A stretch of 64,000 nt of DNA from Sinorhizobium shofinae (lineage in GTDB: Bacteria > Pseudomonadota > Alphaproteobacteria > Rhizobiales > Rhizobiaceae): positions 1-64,000 of the forward strand of contig MBFK01000006.1 of assembly GCA_001704765.1 (NCBI GenBank), written 5' to 3'. This document shows, one piece after another, positions 39,641 to 47,445 of the stretch. A program made the translations under genes and the position numbers. Numbering within the stretch: position 1 is the first letter of the stretch; the number at the start of each line of letters is the position of its first letter. Below the pieces are notes generated by a model. It did not search any database, was not told the origin of the DNA, and worked only from the letters and a program-made list of their open reading frames with translations.

Positions 39641-40048
39641 TTATTGCACGATCTGGACAACCGTATAGGTCTTCGGATCGACAATAACGCGCTGCTGGTT
39701 GACGACAGCATACGCATAGGCCGGATTGTCCGGAATAGGCGTCAGGACAATCTTGCGCGGCAGCGGTCGACCGACGGCGATTTGCTCCTTGATCATGACC
39801 GTTTCAGCCGGGATCGGCTGCTGCTGAACGTAGGTCGTAACCTGTTGCGGCGGCGGAGCGATCACCGCGCCGGCAACCAGCCCGACGGCACCACCCACGG
39901 CAGCCCCTACCGGGCCGCCAATAATTGCACCAGTAATAGCGCCGCCTGCGGCACCAGTCACTGCACCTTGATTGCTGTCATTTGCAATAGCTGGCGCGGC
40001 AAAGATGCCGGTCGCGATGGCGGAAGCAATGATGATCTTGGCATTCAT
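39641..40048 (-). CDS. DUF1236-type exported glycine-zipper protein
   Basis: 135 residues starting MNAKIIIASAIATGIFAAPA (signal peptide). It continues with a glycine-zipper region AAGGAITGAIIGGPVGAAVG, which may insert in a membrane, and a C-terminal DUF1236-like strand pair (PLPRKIVLTPIPDNPAYAYA, VDPKTYTVVQIVQ). GGGAG supports ATG 40048. Family function unknown; common in rhizobial envelopes. Confidence 0.75.
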   Translation of the reverse strand: MNAKIIIASAIATGIFAAPAIANDSNQGAVTGAAGGAITGAIIGGPVGAAVGGAVGLVAGAVIAPPPQQVTTYVQQQPIPAETVMIKEQIAVGRPLPRKIVLTPIPDNPAYAYAVVNQQRVIVDPKTYTVVQIVQ

Positions 40049-40276
40049 CTGTCGTACTCCCTTGCTATACGTGGGGTACAACGCCGCCTAATTTGATTTG
40101 TTCCTAAATTTGACTTTCATGTTTCGAAGTATGTCTGATGGTAACGTAATGTTACGTTCACGAAATCTTGTGAATACTAACCAAGGCGCGTGATGGTTCA
40201 TGCGTCGCAATCGAGTGATCGGCATGTAACTCCGCCTAGCGCTGTTGACCCACGCCCATTCAATGCGATCGATGCG
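40049..40276. other. Short intergenic region
   Basis: The sequence is AT-richer than its surroundings (TTTGATTTGTTCCTAAATTT at about 40092). It probably holds the DUF1236 gene promoter. Nothing else visible. Confidence 0.3.
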
Positions 40277-40432
40277 CTACTGATCGGCGAGCTCAATTTT
40301 AGGAGGTTCGCTTTCCGCCCACTCGGCGACCGTGATCGCGGAGCCGAGTATGAGGACTGGCATAGCCAGCGCGCCGAAGAACTTGAGCACTTGAAGGCAC
40401 CGCGTGCGCCTTCCTTCCAGATTGTAAACCAT
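40277..40432 (-). CDS. Small membrane protein
   Basis: A 51-residue frame: MVYNLEGRRTRCLQVLKFFG, one hydrophobic segment (LAMPVLILGSAITVAEW), and an acidic end (SEPPKIELADQ). GGCGGAAAG precedes ATG 40432. This topology (basic head, single span, acidic tail) is ordered and unlike the neighbouring frames. No family recognised, and no partner nearby on the same strand. Confidence 0.45.
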   Translation of the reverse strand: MVYNLEGRRTRCLQVLKFFGALAMPVLILGSAITVAEWAESEPPKIELADQ

Positions 40433-40772
40433 ATTCTTTCCGCCAAATTGCATCTGAAGAACAGGCAGTGGAGATGGAAGCAGAGAAACTTCGACCGGTC
40501 AGTCTCTTTGGGAACACAGCCCCGGCTTTCTCGTCCATAGTTCTCGTCAAGCGCGAGTCTTCTGGCCGCGGCTGATCGCGAAAACGTGCGATCGGGAGCA
40601 ATGTTGTGACGGTTGCGCGCGGATCTTTAGCGGTAGGCCTAGTGTTCAAGGTAGGCACGGTCAGCAGTGCTGTGGGGCACCATTGCGCCTGCCGCGCATG
40701 TCCTGGTGTGATCCTCGAACCCCGCAAGGACGTTCGATGTGACGTGCGCCAGCCCCGCATTCCCCTCTAGCG
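40433..40772. other. Intergenic region, no gene supported
   Basis: About 340 bases. Several open frames exist on both strands, but none has a start signal or a recognisable product. It probably contains promoters for the small minus-strand gene and the coiled-coil gene. Confidence 0.35.
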
Positions 40773-42023
40773 ATGAGCGAACCAAGGCAGTATCATGGCA
40801 CCCGGCGGGACTTAGCCATGGCAACGCTCAGCCTCATTTCCTTCTGCCTCGTTTTGCTACTTGGATCTCCCGATGGAGGGCAGGCAGCAACTGCCTACAG
40901 ACTTGCCCAGCAAGAAAGGCTCGAAATACGCGCTTCGGGATGGCATGCCTTGCTTGGCAACATTGTCGATACGGCGCGGCTTAATAACATCATTATGATT
41001 GGGACAATGGGGACGCTCGACCTTCCGAGAATCGGACGTCTGCTCGGTGCTGCGCAGGCCGAACTCGAAGCCATGAACGCTCAGATCGAGCAGAGAGCGG
41101 ATGCGGTGGCGCCAGGCAGGGAGGCTGCGGAAGCCTCGATCAACGCGGCTCGTGAGTTGGCCGCGCGTGAACGCGCCAAGAGCGATGCACTGGAGGAAAA
41201 GCTCCTCGATATGAGCAAGGACGTCGATGCAACCAAGAACGGCGCGCAATTGGGTGGTGGTAAGCTGGAGGAAATTCTCCGCCGCGCTTTGGCGGCGGCC
41301 AGAAGAGACCTTGATGCGATGCGGCGTCTCGCCGAAAAGCAGCGCCAAAGAGCCGAAGCACTCGAGCGTGATCTGAGGGTGGTGCTGCGCGTAGTCGAAG
41401 ATTTGGAGGCCAAAGCCGCTGGAGCAATGCGGTCGAAGGCTGCCGCGCTCAGGGCACGAGACGCCGCGGAAGCGGCCCTGGCTGACAAGAGACGGGCGGT
41501 TGATGAGGTGCGGCAAAAGCTTGGAGCTTACGAGCGCGATCTCGCCGTGGCTCGCCAATCGGCCGCTACCCCGGAGCCCGACGCCAATTTGGCAGCGGCA
41601 GAGAAGGCCGCCGCCCTGCTGTCTCGCCAAATTGCCGAGGCTGCGGCAAGGCGGGCTGGCGAAGAGCTCGCATTGGAACGCGAGAAGGCAAGGTCGCTCG
41701 CTCGCGATCTCGACACTGCTCGGCAGGAACGCGACGCGGCAAAGAAGCAATTGACCCGCATATTGGCGGCGCAGCGGCGTGCGTCGGAGGACGCGCGCGA
41801 TCGGGCCGGTGGCCGCGACCTTGCTGCGGCGCGGAGGGAAATTGACGTCCGCAAGGCCCGCACCGAGCGCCGAGTGGCGGATATCGAGAATGCACCGAAG
41901 GCGAGCGCCGGCTATCGCGCAAGTGCACGGGTAAAATCCGTTGTACCAACCGTGCCACCGGTCACGATTTTGCTGCCCGACGCGCTTCTCCCCAAACGGT
42001 CGCGGATGCAAGGCCTTTGGTGA
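40773..42023 (+). CDS. Exported coiled-coil protein
   Basis: 416 residues. A hydrophobic segment (about 16-38, MATLSLISFCLVLLLGS, probably cleaved near GQAA) is followed by long heptad-rich helices (about 90-360) with many Ala, Arg and Glu: AARERAKSDALEEKLLDMSK, AKKQLTRILAAQRRASEDAR. A short Pro-rich end, VPTVPPVTILLPDALLPKRS, closes it. ATG 40818 is an alternative start directly before the signal. No family recognised; it is followed after 39 bases by a secreted glycine-rich protein on the same strand, perhaps a pair. Confidence 0.7.
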   Translation: MSEPRQYHGTRRDLAMATLSLISFCLVLLLGSPDGGQAATAYRLAQQERLEIRASGWHALLGNIVDTARLNNIIMIGTMGTLDLPRIGRLLGAAQAELEAMNAQIEQRADAVAPGREAAEASINAARELAARERAKSDALEEKLLDMSKDVDATKNGAQLGGGKLEEILRRALAAARRDLDAMRRLAEKQRQRAEALERDLRVVLRVVEDLEAKAAGAMRSKAAALRARDAAEAALADKRRAVDEVRQKLGAYERDLAVARQSAATPEPDANLAAAEKAAALLSRQIAEAAARRAGEELALEREKARSLARDLDTARQERDAAKKQLTRILAAQRRASEDARDRAGGRDLAAARREIDVRKARTERRVADIENAPKASAGYRASARVKSVVPTVPPVTILLPDALLPKRSRMQGLW

Positions 42024-42062
42024 ACAAGGGGAAGCCGAGGTTGATTTGCGCAAGATGAGACC

Positions 42063-42800
42063 ATGGCGATGCGCACCTACTTAGCTGCCACATTCTTGGT
42101 TGCAGTTGCGATCGGGCTAGCCCCGGCTCTTGACCTCAGCGCCGGCGGCAAACTCGGCGGTGTTGGGGGCAGCGCCGCTGTGAGGGGTGGCACGGGTGGC
42201 GGCTCGGCAGGGATCAGCGCGGGCGTCGGCGCAGCGCAATCAGGCATTGGGGCCGGTAAAGCCAGCCATAAAAGTGGAGGCAAATCGGCGAGCTCCGGTT
42301 TGGGAGCCGCGGCGTCGAAACGTAAGGGACACCCCAGTCCGAGCGGTGCTTTACGTGGTTTGGCCGCAGGCTTCGGATCTTCAAAGAGTAGCGGTGCCAG
42401 CAGGATCGCCGGCATTGCTCCGGCAGAGGGCGCACCGACATCCGTCGTCCTGCCACGTATCCTTTGGCCGTTAATAACCAGGCCCGGCGAACGCGGCGAA
42501 TACGAGCAAGGCGTTTCGGGCTATCCCTTGCTGGACCCGGCGCCAACTGGTGCGATTCCGGCTACCCCACGCGCCGTGGTTCGCGTCTGCAGTCAGGCGA
42601 TCGCGTCGGCTGCGTCGCCCCTTGGCGCCGTGCGCGTACGCGTGGCAAGCGTCGGTCCTCTCGTCCCGCAACGCCGCGGCGCGCTCACGGCCCCGCTTGC
42701 GGTGCGCATAGACTATGCAGGGCAAGACGGGATCGAGGTCCGTCAGGCGAGAGTCAGATGCCACCTCGACTCGAACGGCAGGGTTATCGCGGTGACTTAA
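42063..42800 (+). CDS. Secreted glycine/serine-rich protein
   Basis: 245 residues. A signal peptide (MAMRTYLAATFLVAVAIGLA) is followed by a low-complexity Gly/Ser/Ala region (about 25-110) with repeated GG and KSSGAS units. A more ordered C-terminal part (about 165-245) contains VVRVCSQAIASAASPLGAVR, VRIDYAGQDGIEVRQARVRC and a final RVIAVT, two cysteines possibly pairing. It shares direction and spacing with the coiled-coil gene upstream. Function unknown; possibly a surface or extracellular component. Confidence 0.7.
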   Translation: MAMRTYLAATFLVAVAIGLAPALDLSAGGKLGGVGGSAAVRGGTGGGSAGISAGVGAAQSGIGAGKASHKSGGKSASSGLGAAASKRKGHPSPSGALRGLAAGFGSSKSSGASRIAGIAPAEGAPTSVVLPRILWPLITRPGERGEYEQGVSGYPLLDPAPTGAIPATPRAVVRVCSQAIASAASPLGAVRVRVASVGPLVPQRRGALTAPLAVRIDYAGQDGIEVRQARVRCHLDSNGRVIAVT

Positions 42801-42970
42801 GCCTGCTCCGGCATCAAGCAATCAAAAAAGAATAGCGCCAATTCTGGAGTGATTTTCGGCAGCCAACATGTGCCGTGTGCCATTCATGTGCCGCAAAACC
42901 CGGAATGTATCGTAAATCTGGGCATGCATTGTAAGACTAGAAAATGCACGCAAAACATCGATTATTGGGT
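42801..42970. other. Junction between the secreted-protein gene and the IS110 copy
   Basis: About 170 bases with no gene, repeat or clear promoter. The IS110-like sequence begins at about 42971. Confidence 0.35.
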
Positions 42971-43410
42971 GCCCGACCTGAGAGATAGTGTACCGGAGAT
43001 GGGGTATTCGGCTTGCGCCCCATCTTCTGTGATGCAGGGAGGTGCTGCGCTTCGAGCTGATGATAGAACGTGGTCTGTCCAACCAGCCACAAGCATCAGG
43101 AAAGGAAGCGCATTGGCCTCGATGTCGCGGTGAAAGAGACCGCCGTTTGCATTATCGACGAATCCGGCAAGATCTGTCGTGAGGTGAAGGTTGTCAGCCA
43201 CCCTGACGATCTCATTGCGGTGCTGAAGGACTCGACCTGGAACGTCGAGCGGGTCGGACTTGAAGCCGGACCTTTGTCGCAGTGGTTATTCGAGGGGCTG
43301 GCCAGGGCGGGATTGCCGGTCATCTGCATCGAGACACGCCATGTGAAGGCAAGGCGCAGCCCAACACGACGGACCGCAACGATGCGCGCGGCATCGCGCA
43401 GATGATGCGC
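42971..43410 (+). mobile_element. IS110-family insertion sequence, copy 2, truncated
   Basis: Inverted relative to copy 1 and matching it from the outer end through the catalytic domain, to IAQMMRV at about 43410. It has lost 15 bases that include the start codon (AGCATGAAGCACTTT in copy 1) and about nine bases near the outer end. It carries the same frameshift as copy 1. It is broken off where a DUF3102-type fragment begins. Confidence 0.85.
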
Positions 43411-43613
43411 GTGCGACTGCCGCGGCCATGGGAGCACGTATCCAAGGAGCGAATGGTCGATCTCGGCCGCGAACTGCTTGCCATAAGGCGCGGCTTCCCA
43501 GGGGGCATTTCGTGCCCTGGATCGAGAAGAAGAGCGGGATCTCCTACACCGCCGCTCAGCGGTTCATGCGTGCAGCGAAAGAGGCAGACCAGCAGGAGCG
43601 ATCGGCGGCATGA
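43411..43613 (+). pseudogene. DUF3102-type fragment
   Basis: Joined to the end of the IS110 copy. One frame reads LPRPWEHVSKERMVDLGREL, and after a shift near 43500 reads GHFVPWIEKKSGISYTAAQR followed by FMRAAKEADQ. This is the first part of a DUF3102 protein, found on phages and plasmids. The start and C-terminal half are missing. Confidence 0.65.
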
Positions 43614-43699
43614 CGATCCGAAAGAAGAAGGCAACGCGGCCCGGTATCGGGTGCAACATTGGGTCGATGATCTCGTCAGCCTTTGAGGCTGGCCCTCGG

Positions 43700-44146
43700 C
43701 TACTGTGATGCAGCGCCATCCACGATTTTCCCTGCCTTTTGTGACAACTCCTCGAGCGTTGCCGTGACTCGGTTCACCTGCGACAGCGTAGCGGTCATTT
43801 CAGGACCGTATCTTGTGACGAGATATTCCCTCTTCGAGGTCAGGGTCTCCAGGTGCTCGGCCGTACGCTTGCGCAAGTTCAAGCCAGCATCAATCGCCAT
43901 TCGTGATCGTTCGCCAATGTCATGTTGAAGGCCGCGAATTGTCTTAGGGTCATGCCCTTTGGCAAGCAGAAACGCATTCAGGTAGAGCTCTATCGAGTGG
44001 AGGGCGAGAAATCGGCGCGGAATGTGAGAGATCGGCTTGCCCCGTGGGGAGCGTTCTCCAAGCAGGATAGCGGCCGTTCTGTAGTGCCATGCCAACTCGA
44101 GAATATCGTGAACGCTCGCCGATTCACCAGGATACACTGCATCCAC
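43700..44146 (-). CDS. HEPN-like helical protein
   Basis: 148 residues from GTG 44146, chosen because GGAGG lies seven bases upstream. Helices carry LELAWHYRTAAILL, ALHSIELYLNAFLLAKGHDP, then IRGLQHDIGERSRMAIDAGL and a final TATLSQVNRVTATLEELSQK. This order resembles HEPN-fold proteins (HSxELxLKAFL…HDL…GL), some of which are RNases or toxins; the match is by pattern only. The frame upstream to 44212 is the shared leader element, not coding. No obvious partner antitoxin lies adjacent. Confidence 0.65.
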   Translation of the reverse strand: MDAVYPGESASVHDILELAWHYRTAAILLGERSPRGKPISHIPRRFLALHSIELYLNAFLLAKGHDPKTIRGLQHDIGERSRMAIDAGLNLRKRTAEHLETLTSKREYLVTRYGPEMTATLSQVNRVTATLEELSQKAGKIVDGAASQ

Positions 44147-44168
44147 GAAAGAGCCTCCGCAAAACCTT

Positions 44169-44218
44169 ACAACCGAGAGGTCGTAGGGTCGCACAGCGCA
44201 CGTTGCAGTCAAGGATTA
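44169..44218 (-). promoter_or_regulatory. Shared leader/promoter element, copy 3
   Basis: Minus-strand AATCCTTGACTGCAACGTGC, then GCTGTGCGACCCTACGACC and TCTCGGTTGTA. It is the best-preserved copy of the element at 24618-24668 and 25026-25073, and contains the dyad ACGACC/GGTTGT. It lies 22 bases before the HEPN-like gene's start. Confidence 0.65.
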
Positions 44219-44278
44219 GGGGCGCAGCCCAAACGGGGTACGGCGGAGAGCGGGATATCGGGTGTGAGCCGTACCCGC

Positions 44279-44506
44279 TTACTTGCGCTTCTGCGGCTTT
44301 CGCTTCTTCGTTGACTCTGCCGGAGCGTTCTGCGCGTCGGCGGCTTCCCGTTCTGTCCTCAACTGCTTCAGGCGTGCCGTCTTCTTCCCGCGGGCCGCGG
44401 CCTCCTGCTCGGTGATCGCTCGGGCCGCCAGCGTCGCCTGGTCCGGACGATCCTCCGGCTTCTTCTTCTCGGATTTGAACAGATGGTCGGTGGTGGCGTT
44501 CTTCAC
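44279..44506 (-). CDS. Small lysine-rich protein
   Basis: 75 residues from GTG 44506, set by an excellent AAGGAGG seven bases upstream. It reads MKNATTDHLFKSEKKKPEDR and ends TKKRKPQKRK; the middle helix AARAITEQEAAARGKKTARL is highly charged. It is probably a nucleic-acid-binding or disordered accessory protein. No family recognised with confidence; similar short proteins occur on rhizobial replicons (from memory). Confidence 0.55.
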   Translation of the reverse strand: MKNATTDHLFKSEKKKPEDRPDQATLAARAITEQEAAARGKKTARLKQLRTEREAADAQNAPAESTKKRKPQKRK

Positions 44507-44531
44507 GAACGACCTCCTTTCAGGATTGAAT

Positions 44532-44558
44532 AAAAAAGGCCGGGGCAAACCCGACCTT
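44532..44558 (-). terminator. Minus-strand terminator-like hairpin
   Basis: On the minus strand AAGGTCGGG and CCCCGGCCTT form an imperfect stem followed by TTTTTATTC. It would end transcription from the broken gene at 44789-45250, before the lysine-rich gene's own start. Confidence 0.5.
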
Positions 44559-44788
44559 CCGTGATCGCCTCCCGCCGCTGCCAGTACATCCGTGGTCAGC
44601 AGCGAGAGGGAGCGTATGCCTCCAATGTACGCTGTGATTGAATTTTAATCAATCCGTAAATCAAAACGAGCGCTCGCAGCACAGCCTTCCTACAGTGGGA
44701 AAACGCTCGGGCAACGCTTGCAGATCTCCCGCGCCATGCCGGCCGGCGGAAATCCGCGTCCTACGCAGGGATTTTGAGCGCTGCGAAC

Positions 44789-45250
44789 TCAACCTTGGTG
44801 TTTATCCCCGAAACTCTTCCGCAAAGCATTGCGGTGATGGAACCATTCGGCCGGCGTCCGAACTCGTTTTTGATCCATCCTCAGATAAGGCAGGCGGATA
44901 TCAGTGAATGGCCCCTTCGATTCGGAAAGTCTGGTATCGATGGAAACGATCTTCTCAATTAGATCGTTACGCTCGGTTTCGCTGATATCCTGACGGTCCA
45001 TCCCACGAGTGTAGTAATTCACCTTGGCGATATCATCTTGAAGAGCGGCTATTGCATCGGTCACTTCTTGCCCAAATAGAAATCGGGACCTCCGACCATG
45101 CCTGGTTTAGTTTGATCCTGGCGTTCGTCGGCGCCAGCTTTCCTTCGCCAGTCAGTAACTTGACGACGGCTTCGTTTACTTGATCGTACACCTTAAGCCG
45201 TCTGTCAAAATTAGTCAGCGGATTCTTGCCAGTTGGGTGGGCTGAGCGAC
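44789..45250 (-). pseudogene. Hypothetical protein, frameshifted and N-terminally incomplete
   Basis: The first minus-strand part reads NFDRRLKVYDQVNEAVVKLL and EGKLAPTNARIKLNQAW; a shift near 45085 leads to FYLGKEVTDAIAALQDDIAK followed by VNYYTRGMDR. Together they resemble the soluble end of small membrane proteins that carry FLFG-EI-DYI motifs. The membrane part at the N-terminus is missing. It is probably dead, and no function is known. Confidence 0.55.
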
Positions 45251-45339
45251 GTTGATCTCTCGTTACCCCAAATGTTACCCTGACGCAAAATCGCATCAAG
45301 CTTTACATGAGGTGTCGGTCGTAAATGCTTGAAATCACG

Positions 45340-45415
45340 TGGTGAGCGCGCAGGGATTCGAACCCTGGACCTACTGATTAAAAGTCAGTTGCTCTACCGA
45401 CTGAGCTACGCGCTC
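45340..45415 (-). tRNA. tRNA-Lys (UUU)
   Basis: 76 bases with encoded CCA. Acceptor GAGCGCG/CGCGCTC, anticodon loop CTTTTAA, T-arm CAGGGTTCGAATCCCTG. Its 3' end faces the accessory patch at 42.9-45.3 kb. Confidence 0.95.
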
Positions 45416-45704
45416 CCGTGCCCGGCTCGTGAAGCCCGGCGGAAGTGGGCGGACATATGCACGCGAGCTTCGTGCCGGTCAACCGAAAAATTGCGTGAGC
45501 CCGGGATTCTAGGCCCGCTTCTAGACTAATGGAAGTGGCAGGCCGCCTGTGCCCATGCTTGCACACAGGCGAAGCATGCGCCCCGATCCTCCGGCACTCC
45601 CGCCGACTACGGCAGGTGCGTCAAAATGATCGCCGAAAGGTGATTGGTGTCGCTGTATACATGAAGGTAAGAAAGCCACGAGCCGAGTGCCGGAGTTCTG
45701 AATT

Positions 45705-46451
45705 TTGTCGATTGCCGATGTCTCCATCTGGACCGCCGTTCTTGCCGGCGCTTTGTCGTTTCTTTCGCCCTGCGTCCTGCCGCTCGTCCCGCCTTACCTC
45801 TGCTACATGGCCGGCGTATCGGTCGATCAGTTCCGCGGCGGAGATGACGCGACGGTCGGCGGCACGCGAAGGGCGGTCCTGCCGGCGGCATTGTTCTTCA
45901 CGCTCGGCTTCGCGACGGTCTTCGTGGCGCTCGGGGCGGGGGCGTCGTCGATCGGCCTCTTGCTCAGGCAATATATCGATCTCCTGTCGCGCATCGGCGG
46001 CATCATCATCATCGTGATGGGGCTGCATTTCCTCGGCGTCTTGCGCATCGGGCTGCTTGCCCGCGAGGCGCGCTTTCATGGCGGCGGCAAGCCGGCGACC
46101 CTGTCGGGCGCCTATATCATGGGGCTTGCCTTCGCCTTCGGCTGGACGCCATGCATCGGCCCGGTGCTCGGCACCATCCTCGGCGTCGCTGCGGCGCGCG
46201 AGACCGTCGGCGACGGCGCGATTCTGCTTGCGATCTATTCGCTCGGCCTTGCCGTGCCGTTCTGGATCGCCGCCGGCTTTTCCGGCGCCTTCATGCGCTT
46301 CCTGCTGCGTTTCCGCCGTCATCTCGGTCTCGTCGAGAAGCTGATGGGCGCCTTGCTCGTGCTGGCCGGCATTGCCTTCCTCTTCGGCTTCATCAGCTCG
46401 GTTGCAATCTGGTTCCAGCAGACCTTCCCGATCCTGTCGCAAATCGGCTAA
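45705..46451 (+). CDS. ccdA: CcdA-type thiol-disulphide transporter
   Basis: 248 residues with six predicted membrane spans. It moves reducing equivalents from cytoplasmic thioredoxin to the periplasm for cytochrome c maturation. The two redox cysteines are in FLSPCVLPLVPP and GWTPCIGPVLG, on the expected helices. The start is a TTG with CGGAG upstream; no ATG lies in the right place. A transporter gene follows after 31 bases on the same strand. Confidence 0.9.
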   Translation: MSIADVSIWTAVLAGALSFLSPCVLPLVPPYLCYMAGVSVDQFRGGDDATVGGTRRAVLPAALFFTLGFATVFVALGAGASSIGLLLRQYIDLLSRIGGIIIIVMGLHFLGVLRIGLLAREARFHGGGKPATLSGAYIMGLAFAFGWTPCIGPVLGTILGVAAARETVGDGAILLAIYSLGLAVPFWIAAGFSGAFMRFLLRFRRHLGLVEKLMGALLVLAGIAFLFGFISSVAIWFQQTFPILSQIG

Positions 46452-46482
46452 GCAAGACCAGGAGCCGGGGCGGGGGAGAAGG

Positions 46483-47445
46483 ATGACGGACATTGCAGGT
46501 TTGGTGCTGCCGTTCTTCGGGCTCATCTTTCTCGGTTACCTGACGGCTCGCTTCGTTGAGCACCCAGGCGAGGCGATGGGTTGGCTGAACACCTTCATCG
46601 TCTATCTGGCGCTGCCGGCCCTCTTCTTCAAGCTGGTGTCGCGTACGCCCGTCGAAGAGCTCACGCGCGCCGACTTCATTCTCACCAGCGTCGGGACGAC
46701 CTATGTCGTCTTTGTGCTGATCTTCTCGATCGGGTTTTTCTTGCGCCGGAGCACGCTTGCCGAAGCGACGATCCAGGGCTTTGCTGGCGCCTATGGCAAT
46801 ATCGGCTACATGGGACCCGGTCTGGCACTGCTCGCTTTCGGAGAAGCCGCCGCTGTGCCGGTGGCGCTGATCTTCTGCTTCGAGAATGCCGCGCATTTCA
46901 CCGTTGCCCCGGCGATGATGGCGGTTGCCGGCGGACGCAAGCAGAGGGCTCTATTCCTTGCCCTCGGTATTGCCCGCCGGATCGCGCTTCACCCGTTCAT
47001 CCTCTCGACCTTCGCCGGGGTGGCGGCTGCCTTCCTGGCGTTCGAGCCGCCGGCGCCGCTGCAGAGATTGATCGATTACCTCGCGCAGGCGGCCGCTCCC
47101 TGTGCGCTGTTTGCCATGGGCGTCACCCTTGCGCTTCGTCCGCTCAAGCGCATTCCCGTGGAGATCGGCTACATCGTTCCGGCGAAGCTCGTGCTTCATC
47201 CGGTGCTTATGTATCTGGCGCTGAGTTCGGTCGGCGCCTACGACCCCGTATGGATGCAGACGGCGGTGCTGCTCGCCGCCTTGCCGACGGCCACCAACGT
47301 TTTCGTGATCGGCCATCAATATGGGATCTGGCAGGAGCGTGCCTCCGCGACGATCCTGATCACCACGCTGATCTCGGTCGCGACGGTGACGGGATTGCTC
47401 TATCTCATGCGATCAGGCGCGCTGCCGGCCGATCTTTTCCAGTAG
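46483..47445 (+). CDS. AEC-family transporter
   Basis: 320 residues, about ten membrane spans, of the auxin efflux carrier/BASS superfamily. Visible features are LPALFFKLVSRTP near residue 45, GNIGYMGPGLALL near 115, FENAAHF, and the C-terminal LPTATNVFVIGHQYG. Substrates in bacteria include malonate and other small carboxylates, and cannot be predicted here. GGGGGAGAAGG precedes ATG 46483. Its end overlaps that of the convergent hydroxylase gene by 33 bases. Confidence 0.85.
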   Translation: MTDIAGLVLPFFGLIFLGYLTARFVEHPGEAMGWLNTFIVYLALPALFFKLVSRTPVEELTRADFILTSVGTTYVVFVLIFSIGFFLRRSTLAEATIQGFAGAYGNIGYMGPGLALLAFGEAAAVPVALIFCFENAAHFTVAPAMMAVAGGRKQRALFLALGIARRIALHPFILSTFAGVAAAFLAFEPPAPLQRLIDYLAQAAAPCALFAMGVTLALRPLKRIPVEIGYIVPAKLVLHPVLMYLALSSVGAYDPVWMQTAVLLAALPTATNVFVIGHQYGIWQERASATILITTLISVATVTGLLYLMRSGALPADLFQ

